DNA of 64,000 nucleotides from Pseudarthrobacter enclensis (GCF_030811655.1 NZ_JAUSRE010000001.1:248001-312000); one strand, 5' to 3'. Shown: positions 35,481 to 44,735, counted from the first letter of the stretch. The notes: generated by a model from the letters alone, not told the origin. Made by a program: numbers and translations.

Positions 35481-35514
35481 TTTGCACGCGCCTTTGCATG
35501 CGCCTTTGCATGCG
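35481..35514. repeat. 12-bp tandem repeat
   Basis: Almost three copies of TTTGCATGCGCC (the first with a C in place of T) between the VIT-family gene and the DUF4439 gene. The unit contains GCATGC, itself a palindrome. It lies in the 128-base gap and may be a simple slippage repeat or spaced regulator sites. Confidence 0.6.
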
Positions 35515-35556
35515 TGGGCCCAGTCAGCGGGGGCGCTGCCCGGCGTTCGGAGGGGC

Positions 35557-36759
35557 TCAGGATGCCGTGGGCGGCGTCTGGCCACTCCCGGCAGGAAGCC
35601 CAGCGCCAGTGGAAGGGGCAGGACCAGTGGTAGGGGCTTGACCAGGACCGCCGGGACTTCCCGCGTCCTCGGGAAGGGCAGGCAGTTGGCTCACGTCCAG
35701 GGCAAGGCCCGGAACCGGCCCCGGGTCCGCACCCCAGCGGACTGCGCGGTCCGCGGCAGCCCGGAGCGCAGAGACCGCCCACGCCCGGTCCTGGCCCTGG
35801 CTTACCGCCACCAGATCGCCGTAGGAGGTGGCGGTCGCCGCTTCCAGCCGGCCAAGGTTCATCGCCGGGGCGGCCAGGAACCCTGGATCCAGGACATACC
35901 CCGGTTGCTGTGGCACTGACGTACCGCAAGCGAGGCGGAGCCGTTCCTCCGCCGCAGCGGCCAGTTCCTTGTGCCGGGCCAGGAATTCCGACGCCGGGCC
36001 GGCCTGGGCGGGAGCGAGCCGGGGGAGCGCTGCCTGGTAGCCGTAGACCGCCTGCTGCTCAGCGCTGACCGCGGACGCCAGGGCGTGGCGCGTATCTGCG
36101 GCCAAGCCCGCTCCGCTGCCTACGGGGGCGGTGGCGGGCCCCGCAGCCTGCCCGGACGGTGCCGGACAGGGGATGGTTGTTGCCGGTCCGGCGGAAGTCA
36201 TCTCCGAATTGGCGGCCGGCTGCGGCGCAGGAACCCCGAGGGCGGTGGCGAGGCGTCCGGCCGCGAGGAGTTGGGCGGTGCCTGTTCCCGCGAGAAGGCG
36301 CGCCATGCCGCCGTCGGCCGTTTCAGCATCCCTGACGCGGGCGGTCCCACTGCCGGCCATGGCCTGCACGAACCCGGCAGCGCTTATGGGCCGGGCCGTG
36401 GACGACGGCGATGCCCACGCCAGGGCAGTGGCAGGCGCTGACCCGGCGGCAGGGGACAGCAGGGCCCTGGCCTGGATGGTCAGCAAGGTCACAACCGGGT
36501 CCAGGACGGCCGGGTCCGCCGCGCCGGTGGACGCCAACTGCATTCCGGCTGCCCGCAGGGCCAGTGCCTCAGCCAGGGCCGCGGCCCTGGCCCGCTCGGA
36601 GAACGGCGGCTCTGCCGGCGCGGGCTTTTCCGCGGGAATCAGGGCGAAACCAAGGCTCAGGACCACCAGGGCAGCGAGGGCCAAGACAGCGTATCGGAAC
36701 GGGCGCGCGCGCGGGTGGCGGTCCTGGCGGGGGTCTTTCACAACAGACCATGGTGTCAC
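35557..36759 (-). CDS. DUF4439 ferritin-like secreted/membrane protein
   Basis: About 400 aa. N-terminal transmembrane/signal segment (about 22-43, FRYAVLALAALVVLSLGFAL), a long Ala-rich middle region, and a C-terminal DUF4439 ferritin-like four-helix domain (about 225-355) with SAVSAEQQAVYGYQAALPRL and FLARHKELAAAAEERL, where the Glu and His residues could bind metal. The start is uncertain: GTG at 36759 or GTG at 36741; neither has a clear ribosome site. It is divergent from rimP, its usual actinobacterial neighbour. Iron storage is possible but unproven. Confidence 0.85.
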   Translation of the reverse strand: MTPWSVVKDPRQDRHPRARPFRYAVLALAALVVLSLGFALIPAEKPAPAEPPFSERARAAALAEALALRAAGMQLASTGAADPAVLDPVVTLLTIQARALLSPAAGSAPATALAWASPSSTARPISAAGFVQAMAGSGTARVRDAETADGGMARLLAGTGTAQLLAAGRLATALGVPAPQPAANSEMTSAGPATTIPCPAPSGQAAGPATAPVGSGAGLAADTRHALASAVSAEQQAVYGYQAALPRLAPAQAGPASEFLARHKELAAAAEERLRLACGTSVPQQPGYVLDPGFLAAPAMNLGRLEAATATSYGDLVAVSQGQDRAWAVSALRAAADRAVRWGADPGPVPGLALDVSQLPALPEDAGSPGGPGQAPTTGPAPSTGAGLPAGSGQTPPTAS

Positions 36760-36847
36760 GTTGCAAGGGAACCCGGGTGCCCCGCCGGGCCGGTAAAATA
36801 GCTACGCTAGTAAACACCACATCATCTATAGGGAGGCGGCCGGCATC

Positions 36848-37462
36848 GTGAGCAATGCAGAAGCTAAGGCTTCACCAGACCACACCGGTGCGGGAAGCGG
36901 GTCCGCGTCGGCCCATAACCCCGAGGCCGCCCGCCTCCGGGCCCTCCTGGAACCCGTTGTCCAGGCCAACCGCCTGTACCTTGAGGATGTTGCCATCAAC
37001 ATTGCCGGCTCCCACCGGGTGGTCCACGTTGTGGTGGACCTGCCCCAGGAGGAGACCGGCGGCGTGAGCCTGGACGTGATCGCGGACATCTCGAAGGAGC
37101 TTTCCGACGTTCTCGACAGCGACCCCCAGGCTGACACCCGTCCGTACGACCTCGAAGTGTCATCGCCCGGCGTGGGGCGTCCGCTGACCGAACCCCGCCA
37201 CTGGCACAGGGCCCGGGGGCGGATGGCCAAGGTGAACGTTGTCCAGGGTGAAAACATCACCGGTCGGATCCAGTCGGTGGACGACGGCGGAGTGACCCTG
37301 GTCCCCGAGGTCGCCGTCAAGAAGGGCATGAAGCCCCGCCAGGGTGAACCCGTAAAGCTTCCTTTCGACAGGATCCGCAACGGAAAAGTCGAGATCGAAT
37401 TCAGCCACCTCCCGGAGGACGGTCTGGAACCTGAACACAATGGACCTTCTGAGGAGGCCTGA
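36848..37462 (+). CDS. rimP: Ribosome maturation factor
   Basis: 204 aa, needed for 30S subunit maturation. N-terminal RimP domain with [20 protein letters not shown] (near 38-57) and [17 protein letters not shown] near 100-116, then an SH3-like C-terminal domain. It has extensions at both ends relative to E. coli RimP, as is common in actinobacteria. GTG start with GGGAGG about 12 bases away. Its stop overlaps the nusA start (TGATG). First gene of the rimP-nusA unit. Confidence 0.95.
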   Translation: MSNAEAKASPDHTGAGSGSASAHNPEAARLRALLEPVVQANRLYLEDVAINIAGSHRVVHVVVDLPQEETGGVSLDVIADISKELSDVLDSDPQADTRPYDLEVSSPGVGRPLTEPRHWHRARGRMAKVNVVQGENITGRIQSVDDGGVTLVPEVAVKKGMKPRQGEPVKLPFDRIRNGKVEIEFSHLPEDGLEPEHNGPSEEA

Positions 37463-38442
37463 TGGATATTGACATGAGCGCACTGAGACTTTTGGAGCGT
37501 GAGCGTGAAATTCCGCTGGACCTCCTGATCCCCACCATTGAGCAGGCGCTCCTGGTGGCGTACCACAAGTCGCCGGGAGCTTTCGAGAAAGCGCGGGCCG
37601 AGCTGGACCGCAAGAGCGGGCACGTCACCATCTGGGCAGTGGAGTTGGACGACGACGGCGCCCCCATCGGTGAGTTCGAGCACACCCCGGAGGGGTTCGG
37701 ACGGATCGCGGCCAGCACGGCCCGCCAAATCATCCTGCAGCGCCTGCGGGACGTGGAGGACGACAATGTCCTGGGCGAATTCAAGGGCCGCGAAGGTGAA
37801 CTGGTCTCCGGCACCATCCAGCAGGGCAACAACCCGCACATGATCCAGGTCAACCTCGGCTCCATCGAGGCCCTGCTGCCGCCGCCCGAGCAGGTTCCCG
37901 GGGAAAAGTACATCCACGGCAACCGCCTGCGCGCCCTGGTCATCGACGTGCACCGCGGTACCAAGGGTCCCTCCGTGACGCTGTCCCGGTCGCACCCTGG
38001 CCTGGTCCGGAAGCTCTTCGAACTCGAAGTCCCCGAAATCGCCGACCACTCAGTGGAGATCGTCGCCCTTGCCCGTGAGGCCGGGCACCGCACCAAGATC
38101 GCCGTAAAAGCGAACACTCCGGGCATCAACGCCAAGGGTGCCTGCATCGGCGAAATGGGCTCCCGGGTGCGCGCTGTGATGAACGAGTTGAACGACGAAA
38201 AGATCGACATCGTCGACTTCAGTGAGAACCCGGCGACGTTCATAGCCAGCGCCCTGTCGCCGTCGCGCGTGAATTCGGTCACCATCACCGACGAAGCCAC
38301 GCGTTCGGCCCGGGTTGTGGTTCCCGACTACCAACTGTCCCTGGCCATCGGCAAGGAAGGCCAGAATGCCCGCCTCGCGGCAAAGCTGACCGGATGGCGC
38401 ATCGACATCGTCTCCGACGCCGCTGCTGCCCGCGACAAATAG
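37462..38442 (+). CDS. nusA: Transcription termination/antitermination protein NusA
   Basis: 326 aa, the short actinobacterial form without the C-terminal acidic repeats of E. coli NusA. N-terminal RNA-polymerase-binding domain (1-105), S1 domain (about 108-180, [20 protein letters not shown]), and KH1/KH2 domains (about 200-325, [18 protein letters not shown] and [20 protein letters not shown]). It follows rimP directly; a GC-rich hairpin and a new promoter separate it from ylxR-infB. Confidence 0.96.
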   Translation: MDIDMSALRLLEREREIPLDLLIPTIEQALLVAYHKSPGAFEKARAELDRKSGHVTIWAVELDDDGAPIGEFEHTPEGFGRIAASTARQIILQRLRDVEDDNVLGEFKGREGELVSGTIQQGNNPHMIQVNLGSIEALLPPPEQVPGEKYIHGNRLRALVIDVHRGTKGPSVTLSRSHPGLVRKLFELEVPEIADHSVEIVALAREAGHRTKIAVKANTPGINAKGACIGEMGSRVRAVMNELNDEKIDIVDFSENPATFIASALSPSRVNSVTITDEATRSARVVVPDYQLSLAIGKEGQNARLAAKLTGWRIDIVSDAAAARDK

Positions 38443-38454
38443 CGTCCCGGACAA

Positions 38455-38483
38455 GGGCGGCTGCTGCGCCGCGGCAGCCGCCC
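38455..38483 (+). terminator. GC-rich hairpin after nusA
   Basis: Ten-base arms GGGCGGCTGC and GCAGCCGCCC with a nine-base loop, 12 bases after the nusA stop, followed by GGTTTCGGG. Lacking a long T run it may be a partial terminator or NusA-sensitive pause. Confidence 0.55.
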
Positions 38484-38511
38484 GGTTTCGGGCAGAACGG
38501 CCCAAAGGGGC

Positions 38512-38517
38512 TAGAAT
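38512..38517 (+). promoter_or_regulatory. -10 element upstream of ylxR-infB
   Basis: TAGAAT, well placed downstream of the hairpin, with a predicted start near 38524 and a leader of about 105 bases that includes the small stem ACGGC/GCCGT at 38535-38549. It suggests ylxR-infB can be transcribed independently of rimP-nusA. Confidence 0.5.
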
Positions 38518-38629
38518 AGATAAGACCGCGCCTAACGGCCGGTAGCCGTGTGCCTTGGGCGTGCTCGTTTCCGTGACTGCGGAGACGGTAAAACCCGCGG
38601 CCAGCAGAAAGAACGTCAGGACGATGACC

Positions 38630-38971
38630 GTGGCAGAAATGCTTTCCACAGGGAATCAGCCCGAACGTACCTGCATCGGATGCCGGAAGAAGGGCCCGCG
38701 GTCACAGTTGCTCCGGCTCGTCGCCGAAGGCAGCGGGTCAACCGCTGTCCTGGTGGATGAACGACGCCGGATGGCTGGCCGGGGTGCATGGCTGCATCCC
38801 AGCGAATCGTGCCTGGCTCTGGCGATCAAGCGGCGAGCATTCGGACGTGCCCTTCACGGCGCAACCGGGACCGCAGCCGTTGAACACCGGATCACGTCGG
38901 GCCCGAAAGTTGACGCCGCCCCGGTGGCTGCAACACCAACCGTCCAACCTGAAAGCGGGTCAGAAATCTGA
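38630..38971 (+). CDS. ylxR: YlxR (DUF448) RNA-binding protein
   Basis: About 113 aa. Conserved [19 protein letters not shown] (near 12-30), [26 protein letters not shown] near 48-72, typical of YlxR, a small nucleic-acid-binding protein between nusA and infB. In other bacteria it affects RNase P or transcription; the role here is inferred. The start GTG at 38630 has AGGA 8 bases upstream; ATG 38624 and ATG 38639 are alternatives. A Pro/Thr-rich tail follows the domain. Confidence 0.88.
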   Translation: MAEMLSTGNQPERTCIGCRKKGPRSQLLRLVAEGSGSTAVLVDERRRMAGRGAWLHPSESCLALAIKRRAFGRALHGATGTAAVEHRITSGPKVDAAPVAATPTVQPESGSEI

Positions 38972-39123
38972 TGGAAACCCGATGAGTTCCCAGCGATGAG
39001 TGCGTAACGATGACAACTTTGTTGCGCTCTGCAATGGGCCCCTTCGCATCAACAGCGGCTGGGGTCCGCAGTAAGAAGTAGACGGTTCGTGCCTGGCTCG
39101 GTGCGGACCGAGACAGGAGAAAT

Positions 39124-42039
39124 GTGGCCAAGGTCCGCGTACATGAGCTCGCCAAAGAGCTCGGTATAACTTCCAAAGATGCAGTGACAAAACTGCAGGA
39201 ACTGGGCGAATTCGTTCGCTCCGCCTCTTCAACCATTGAGGCCCCCGTTGTGCGGAAACTGCGCAACGCCTTCCCCGACGCTGCCGCCAAGTCGGCTGCA
39301 CCGTCCGCAGCGCCCGCCGCCGCGCCCAAGGCACCCGCTCCCGCAGCGGAATCACGTCCTTCAGCTCCGGCTCCCGGCCCCGCTGCGCCCAAGGCTCCGG
39401 CCGCCAAGGCGCAGGCACCGGCTCCGGCTGCGCCCGCTGCCCCCGCACAGGCGGCAGCCCCGGCTGCGCCCGCTGCCTCCGCGCCTGCAGCGCCCGCTGC
39501 GTCCGCGCCTGCCGCTCCGTCCACCGGCGCCAAGCCCGGTGCACGTCCGGCTCCCAAGGCCGAGACCCCGGCGCCGTCGGCACGTCCCGGTGGGTCAACG
39601 CCCGGTGCCTCCGGTCCCCGTCCAGGCGGTCCGCGTCCCGGCAACAACCCCTTCGCCACCTCGCAGGGCATGCCCCGCGGCCGCGGCGGAGACGGTGAAC
39701 GCGCTCCCCGTCCCGGCAACAACCCGTTCGCCACGTCCCAGGGCATGCCCCGCCCGGGCGGCAGCCGCACTGACGGCGACCGTCCCGGTGGTCCGCGTCC
39801 CGCGGCCGGTGCAGGTGGGCCCCGCCCCGGTGGTCCGCGTCCCGCGGCCGGTGCGGGTGGACCTCGTCCCGCAGCCGGTGCAGGTGGACCCCGTCCCGGC
39901 GCCCCGCGTCCCGGTGGTCCCCGTCCCACTCCCGGCATGATGCCCAACCGCACCGAGCGTCCCGCACCCGCAGGTGCAGGCCGTCCCGGTGGCGGCCGCG
40001 GTCCCGGACGTCCCGGTGGCGCTCCCGGCACCGGCGGTCCCGGTGGCGGCGGCGGTGCTCCGGCCGGCGGTGGCTTCGGCAAGGGCGGACGCGGCCGCGG
40101 CGGCACCCAGGGTGCCTTCGGCAAGGGCGGCGCAGGCCGTGGCAAGCAGCGCAAGTCCAAGCGCGCAAAGCGCCAGGAACTTGAGCAGATGAGTGCCCCG
40201 TCGCTGGGTGGCGTGAGCGTACCCCGCGGCGACGGCAACACCGTTATCCGGCTTCGCCGGGGCTCGTCCATCACGGACTTCGCCGACAAGATCGAGGCAA
40301 ACCCCGCCGCGCTGGTGACCGTGCTGTTCCACCTCGGTGAAATGGCAACCGCCACCCAGTCGCTGGATGAAGACACCTTCGCCCTGCTCGGTGAGGAACT
40401 GGGCTACAAGCTCCAGGTCGTCTCCCCGGAGGACGAGGAGCGCGAACTCCTGTCCAGCTTCGACATCGACTTTGACGCCGAACTCGAAGCCGAAGGCGAC
40501 GAGGAACTCGAGGCACGTCCTCCAGTAGTCACCGTCATGGGCCACGTCGACCACGGTAAGACCCGGCTGCTCGATGCCATCCGCAAGTCCGACGTCATGG
40601 CGGGCGAGCACGGCGGCATCACCCAGCACATTGGTGCCTACCAGGTCACGCACACCCACGAAGGCGAAGACCGGAAGATCACCTTCATCGACACCCCGGG
40701 CCACGAGGCGTTCACCGCCATGCGTGCCCGCGGTGCGAAGGTCACCGACATCGCCATCCTGGTGGTCGCAGCGGATGACGGCGTAATGCCCCAGACCGTT
40801 GAAGCCCTCAACCACGCCCAGGCGGCCAACGTGCCGATCGTCGTGGCCGTGAACAAGATCGACAAGGAAGGCGCCAACCCGGACAAGGTCCGTGGCCAGC
40901 TGACCGAGTACGGCCTGGTTCCCGAGGAATACGGTGGCGACACCATGTTCGTGGAGGTCTCTGCCCGCCAGAACCTGCACATCGACGAGCTGCTCGAGGC
41001 CGTCCTGCTCACCGCAGACGCCGCCCTGGACATGCGCGCCAACCCGAACAAGGACGCCCGCGGCATCGCCATCGAAGCGAACCTTGACAAGGGCCGCGGT
41101 GCGGTAGCCACCGTCCTGGTACAGTCCGGCACCCTGCGTGTCGGCGACACCATCGTGGCAGGCACGGCCCACGGCCGCGTCCGTGCGATGTTCGACGACG
41201 ACGGCAGCGCCCTGACCGAGGCAGGCCCGTCCCGCCCCGTCCAGGTGCTGGGTCTGTCCAACGTCCCGCGCGCCGGTGACACCTTCTTCGTGACTGCTGA
41301 CGAGCGCACCGCCCGCCAGATCGCCGAGAAGCGCGAAGCCGCCGACCGCAACGCCGCCCTGGCCAAGCGCCGCAAGCGCATCAGCCTGGAAGACTTCGAC
41401 CAGGCCGTCGCCGAAGGCAAGATCGACACCCTCAACCTCATCCTCAAGGGTGACGTGTCCGGTGCCGTGGAAGCCCTCGAGGACGCCCTGCTCAAGATCG
41501 ACGTCGGCGAAGGCGTGCAGCTGCGCGTCATCCACCGCGGTGTGGGTGCCATCACCCAGAACGACGTCAACCTGGCAACGGTCGACTCCGCCGTCATCAT
41601 CGGCTTCAACGTCAAGCCCGCCGAGCGGGTTGCCGAACTGGCAGACCGCGAAGGCGTCGACATGCGCTTCTACTCCGTCATCTACGCAGCAATCGATGAC
41701 ATCGAGATGGCGCTCAAGGGCATGCTCAAGCCGGAATACGAAGAAGTCCAGCTCGGCACCGCCGAGGTCCGCGAAGTCTTCCGCTCCTCCAAGTTCGGAA
41801 ACATCGCCGGCTCCATCGTCCGCTCGGGCATCATCCGACGCAACGCCAAGGCACGCGTCAGCCGCGACGGCAAGATCATCGGTGACAACCTCACGGTCGA
41901 GTCGCTCAAGCGCTTCAAGGACGACGCCACCGAGGTCCGCACGGACTTCGAATGTGGTATCGGTCTTGGGTCGTACAACGACATCATCGAAGGTGACATC
42001 ATCGAGACCTTCGAGATGCGCGAGAAGCCGCGCGTCTAA
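39124..42039 (+). CDS. infB: Translation initiation factor IF-2
   Basis: 971 aa. N-terminal IF2_N helix-turn-helix-like domain ([21 protein letters not shown], 3-23), then a long low-complexity Ala/Pro linker (about 55-155) and Gly/Arg/Pro repeats (about 155-350) including two copies of [13 protein letters not shown], then the GTPase domain (G1 GHVDHGKT near 473, DTPGH near 522, NKID near 577) and domains II-IV. GTG start with CAGGAG upstream. It brings initiator tRNA to the ribosome. Long open frames on the opposite strand here come from the high-GC repeats and are not genes. Confidence 0.97.
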   Translation: MAKVRVHELAKELGITSKDAVTKLQELGEFVRSASSTIEAPVVRKLRNAFPDAAAKSAAPSAAPAAAPKAPAPAAESRPSAPAPGPAAPKAPAAKAQAPAPAAPAAPAQAAAPAAPAASAPAAPAASAPAAPSTGAKPGARPAPKAETPAPSARPGGSTPGASGPRPGGPRPGNNPFATSQGMPRGRGGDGERAPRPGNNPFATSQGMPRPGGSRTDGDRPGGPRPAAGAGGPRPGGPRPAAGAGGPRPAAGAGGPRPGAPRPGGPRPTPGMMPNRTERPAPAGAGRPGGGRGPGRPGGAPGTGGPGGGGGAPAGGGFGKGGRGRGGTQGAFGKGGAGRGKQRKSKRAKRQELEQMSAPSLGGVSVPRGDGNTVIRLRRGSSITDFADKIEANPAALVTVLFHLGEMATATQSLDEDTFALLGEELGYKLQVVSPEDEERELLSSFDIDFDAELEAEGDEELEARPPVVTVMGHVDHGKTRLLDAIRKSDVMAGEHGGITQHIGAYQVTHTHEGEDRKITFIDTPGHEAFTAMRARGAKVTDIAILVVAADDGVMPQTVEALNHAQAANVPIVVAVNKIDKEGANPDKVRGQLTEYGLVPEEYGGDTMFVEVSARQNLHIDELLEAVLLTADAALDMRANPNKDARGIAIEANLDKGRGAVATVLVQSGTLRVGDTIVAGTAHGRVRAMFDDDGSALTEAGPSRPVQVLGLSNVPRAGDTFFVTADERTARQIAEKREAADRNAALAKRRKRISLEDFDQAVAEGKIDTLNLILKGDVSGAVEALEDALLKIDVGEGVQLRVIHRGVGAITQNDVNLATVDSAVIIGFNVKPAERVAELADREGVDMRFYSVIYAAIDDIEMALKGMLKPEYEEVQLGTAEVREVFRSSKFGNIAGSIVRSGIIRRNAKARVSRDGKIIGDNLTVESLKRFKDDATEVRTDFECGIGLGSYNDIIEGDIIETFEMREKPRV

Positions 42040-42061
42040 GCTGTCTCAGCCTTACCGGTGC

Positions 42062-42089
42062 GGGGCCGTCGGGATTTTCCGGCGGCCCC
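42062..42089 (+). terminator. Hairpin just downstream of infB
   Basis: RNA stem GGGGCCG-U-CGG / CCG-G-CGGCCCC (11 pairs counting one U-G) with a six-base loop GAUUUU. It begins 23 bases after the infB stop. There is no T run, and one strand can instead pair with a second arm 73 bases further on (nested palindrome). Confidence 0.5.
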
Positions 42090-42182
42090 GCCCCTTCGCT
42101 GGGTGGCCTACGTCTGACGACGTCGGCCACCCAGCTTCGGCAGGCCCGATGCCACTCCCAGGCCGCCGGAAAATCCCGACGG
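42066..42182. repeat. Nested palindrome between infB and rbfA
   Basis: Outer arms are 22-bp perfect inverted copies: 42066-42087 (starts CCGTCGGGATTTTCC) and 42161-42182 (ends GGAAAATCCCGACGG). Between them sits a second hairpin with 17-base arms 42098-42114 and 42119-42135 (GCTGGGTGGCC outer part, ACGTC inner part, one mismatch, TGAC loop). The first outer arm can also fold on itself (42062-42089), so two exclusive RNA structures are possible. Confidence 0.8.
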
Positions 42183-42293
42183 TAGTCCCGTCGTAGACTC
42201 GCCTTAGGTGCGTGGCACATAACTGAAACGTTCGATGCAGCCTCTGTGCCGCCGTCGTACGTCCCTAATTTTTTCTTCTTATAGGAGTTGTTC

Positions 42294-42803
42294 ATGGCTG
42301 ATCCGGCACGCGCTGCCAAGTTGGCGCAGCGGATTAAGGTTGTTGTTGCTGAGGCCCTGGGCCGGAGGATCAAGGATCCGCGGGTGGAGGGCATTACTGT
42401 CACTGATGCCCGCGTGACCAATGATCTTCAGCATGCCACTGTTTACTACACCGTCCTTGGCGACCAGGCTGTCCAGGCTGATGCTGCCAAGGGGCTTGAG
42501 AAGGCCAAGGGTGTGCTTCGGCAGGAGGTTGGACGCAACATCACCGTGCGCCTGACCCCCACCCTTGAGTTTGTGGCTGACCAGATTCCGGTGGTCGCGT
42601 CAAACCTCGAAGAGCTGCTCCGCGAGGCCAAGAAGCGCGACGCCGAGGTGGCCGCACTGGCTGCCAAAGCCAAGCACGCGGGCGACGCCGATCCCTACAA
42701 GTCTGATGCATCCGCCGACGTGGACATCGACGAGGACGACTTCGACGAAGAGGACCAGGACCTCGCCGACGATGAGGATCTCGACGAGGACAGCAACAAG
42801 TAG
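42294..42803 (+). CDS. rbfA: 30S ribosome-binding factor A
   Basis: 169 aa from the ATG at 42294 with AGGAG seven bases upstream. KH-fold domain (about 5-115: AQRIKVVVAEALGRRIKDPR, then VEGITVTDARVTNDLQHATV) and an acidic Asp/Glu-rich tail (about 135-169). It acts in 16S rRNA 5'-end maturation. The first half uses many codons ending in T (ATT, GTT, GCT, ACT) unlike its neighbours, while the second half is normal. A strong terminator follows. Confidence 0.95.
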   Translation: MADPARAAKLAQRIKVVVAEALGRRIKDPRVEGITVTDARVTNDLQHATVYYTVLGDQAVQADAAKGLEKAKGVLRQEVGRNITVRLTPTLEFVADQIPVVASNLEELLREAKKRDAEVAALAAKAKHAGDADPYKSDASADVDIDEDDFDEEDQDLADDEDLDEDSNK

Positions 42804-42810
42804 CACCCCA

Positions 42811-42850
42811 CACCAGGGGCCCGGAAGTAATTCCGGGCCCCTGGTGCTTT
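42811..42850. terminator. Strong terminator after rbfA
   Basis: Perfect 16-base arms (CACCAGGGGCCCGGAA and its complement, 42811-42826 and 42831-42846) with loop GTAA, followed by CTTTT on the plus strand. It separates rbfA from the convergent ScyD-like gene. Confidence 0.9.
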
Positions 42851-42890
42851 TAACCCGTGCGTGCCATGACGTCCGGCCACATGTCCGGTG

Positions 42891-44018
42891 CTACTTGAGG
42901 TCCACCTTGATGACCTTGCCGGCAGGTGGCTGGGACGGGTCGCCCAAGGCGTCGATCGTGGCGTAGAGGTTGTCTCCCTTGATGTCGACGTCGGCCGGCA
43001 GGTTAACGGCCAGGAACTTCGAGCGGTCACCTCCGCAGGTGAATTTCAGGATCTGCCCGCCAAAGAGGGAGGCAACATACACGTCTCCGTTGCCCGCCAC
43101 AGCCAGGCCGGTGGGGCTGAGGATGTGGTCTGCCCAGACGTCGGTGTCACCGTTCCACGGGTTGACCTTGAAGACGGCTCCCCGCGCACCCAGTTCGGGT
43201 CCTTCAGGGCCGCCTGGCAGCGACGTCACGTAGAGCATGCCGTCGGGACCGATCCCGATGTCCGTGGGCACGGGTTCAAACGCGTACTTATGCCCCACCA
43301 CGCAGTCCGGAACCGTCATGGTGTTCCCCTGCATGTCTACCGGGATTTTCAAACCCGCCGGAATGACGGCCGGCCTCGGGGGGAGGACGGCAACGGTGTC
43401 TATGTCGCCGTTCTTCAGGTTGACCTTGAGGACGGCGTTCATGCCCGCATCTGCGACATAAGCTGTGTCATCGCGGACTGCCAGCGCGTAGGGATGCGAA
43501 TCAACCATGCCCTTGTACGCGGGAGGCGGGAACTTGGGCCAGTTGGCGAGGCACTGGGCGCTGACGTCGTCGCCGAATCCGTAACGCTGGTCACCGTCCG
43601 GGTTGTGGCGCCGCTCGTAGGCGGCAATGTTTGCGATGGTCTCCACATGGCCCTTTGAGTCGATGGACTTGAGGTAGCCGTGCAGTGCTGCCGGGTCGCC
43701 CTGGCCTGCGCCCACGCTCTCAAGGTAATACGTGGTGCTGCCCCGGGTATCGGAACCCGCCACCTCCCAGCCTTTGGCCGTGTGCGTGTCCAGGTCGGCC
43801 GTGGAGCCGTCACGGTTGATGCGGGTCAGCTTCCCGACGAAGTCCTGGGAAACCAGGACTGATTTTCCGGTTCCTGCCGAGACGTGCAGTGGGGAGACGA
43901 GCCCGTCTGCAAGAACCTGATAATTCGGTGCGCCGGCGGAGGCGGCGGCGGGGCCTGCGGACGCTATGGCAGCGGCCGAGGCGGCGATACAAGCTAAGAG
44001 TGCGAGTCTTTTCTTCAT
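42891..44018 (-). CDS. ScyD/ScyE-family secreted beta-propeller protein
   Basis: 375 aa from the ATG at 44018. Signal peptide 1-28 (MKKRLALLACIAASAAAIAS, then GPAAASA), then NHL-like propeller repeats: PLHVSAGTGKSVLVSQDFVG, YALAVRDDTAYVADAGMNAV, IGIGPDGMLYVTSLPGG and GLAVAGNGDVYVASLFGG. ScyD/ScyE were named from cyanobacterial scytonemin clusters; actinobacterial homologues have no known function and there are no scytonemin genes here. Exported. A 22-bp palindrome lies 86 bases upstream in the region shared with the deaminase gene. Confidence 0.85.
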   Translation of the reverse strand: MKKRLALLACIAASAAAIASAGPAAASAGAPNYQVLADGLVSPLHVSAGTGKSVLVSQDFVGKLTRINRDGSTADLDTHTAKGWEVAGSDTRGSTTYYLESVGAGQGDPAALHGYLKSIDSKGHVETIANIAAYERRHNPDGDQRYGFGDDVSAQCLANWPKFPPPAYKGMVDSHPYALAVRDDTAYVADAGMNAVLKVNLKNGDIDTVAVLPPRPAVIPAGLKIPVDMQGNTMTVPDCVVGHKYAFEPVPTDIGIGPDGMLYVTSLPGGPEGPELGARGAVFKVNPWNGDTDVWADHILSPTGLAVAGNGDVYVASLFGGQILKFTCGGDRSKFLAVNLPADVDIKGDNLYATIDALGDPSQPPAGKVIKVDLK

Positions 44019-44103
44019 TGGGTACTCCGGGGTGCGAGGCCCTTGCGGGCTTGGTATGGAAGCCTCCGCAGAGGCTGAATGTGTCCCCCGGGCGCAAGCG
44101 TAG

Positions 44104-44125
44104 GCCCCTACCGGCCGGTAGGGGC
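44104..44125. promoter_or_regulatory. Perfect 22-bp palindrome in a divergent promoter region
   Basis: Arms GCCCCTACCGG and CCGGTAGGGGC with no spacer. It lies 86 bases before the ScyD-like start and 69 bases before the deaminase start. The dyad core TACCGGCCGGTA has the look of a dimeric repressor site; no regulator gene is adjacent. Confidence 0.6.
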
Positions 44126-44181
44126 AGGTGGAATGCCCCCTCGTTGTCCCCCTTTCCATCCCCCAACGGGGCGCCGGTGGC

Positions 44182-44187
44182 TAGGAT
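44182..44187 (+). promoter_or_regulatory. -10 element of the deaminase gene (leaderless layout)
   Basis: TAGGAT, six bases, then the ATG at 44194. No ribosome site is visible. Confidence 0.5.
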
Positions 44188-44193
44188 CGTGCT

Positions 44194-44733
44194 ATGACCT
44201 CTGCGGACCATGGCGGCAGCCCCTCCCGGAACCTCGGCCAGGGGCGAAACCCCGGCCAGGATTTCCACCCTGACCTGGCCAAATACCTTGCCCACGCAGT
44301 GGACCTGGCCACCCAAAACGTCGGCCAGGGCGGTGGCCCGTTCGGGGCGGTGGTGGTGACGCGGGACGGGCGCGTCCATGCCGGCGTCAACAGGGTCACC
44401 CGGGACAACGATCCCACTGCCCACGCAGAGGTGGTGGCCATCCGGGCGGCTGCTGCTGCAACCGCGGACTTCGACCTCACTGGCTCCATCCTCTACGCGA
44501 GCTGCGAGCCGTGCCCGATGTGCCTGGCGTCGGCCCTCTGGGCCCGGATCGGCCACGTCTACTTCGCGGCCGACCGCCACGGCGCCGCGGCCGCCGGCTT
44601 TGACGACGCCCTCTTCTACGACTACTTCAGCGGGGGCGCGCCGGAACTCATGCCGGTCACCAGGGGTGACATCCCTACATCGGATGTTCCCTTCCAAACA
44701 TGGCGCGCCTTTGACGCCAGGAAGGAATACTAG
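44194..44733 (+). CDS. Nucleoside/guanine deaminase (CDA superfamily)
   Basis: 179 aa zinc deaminase. Zinc and catalytic residues: His77-Ala-Glu79 (DPTAHAEVVAI) and Cys107/Cys110 in SCEPCPMC. The C-terminal stretch FYDYFSGGAPELMPV is like GuaD-type guanine deaminases with a swapped C-terminus. It probably deaminates guanine or a related purine base. TrxC-type thioredoxin follows after two bases, so they form one transcript. The N-terminal 25 residues are disordered. Confidence 0.85.
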   Translation: MTSADHGGSPSRNLGQGRNPGQDFHPDLAKYLAHAVDLATQNVGQGGGPFGAVVVTRDGRVHAGVNRVTRDNDPTAHAEVVAIRAAAAATADFDLTGSILYASCEPCPMCLASALWARIGHVYFAADRHGAAAAGFDDALFYDYFSGGAPELMPVTRGDIPTSDVPFQTWRAFDARKEY

Positions 44734-44735
44734 CC

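Noticed and set aside
38892-41535. Two very long open frames on the minus strand across infB
   Set aside because: They are low-complexity Gly/Ala/Arg/Pro translations of the opposite strand of a high-GC repetitive gene; infB itself is unmistakable.
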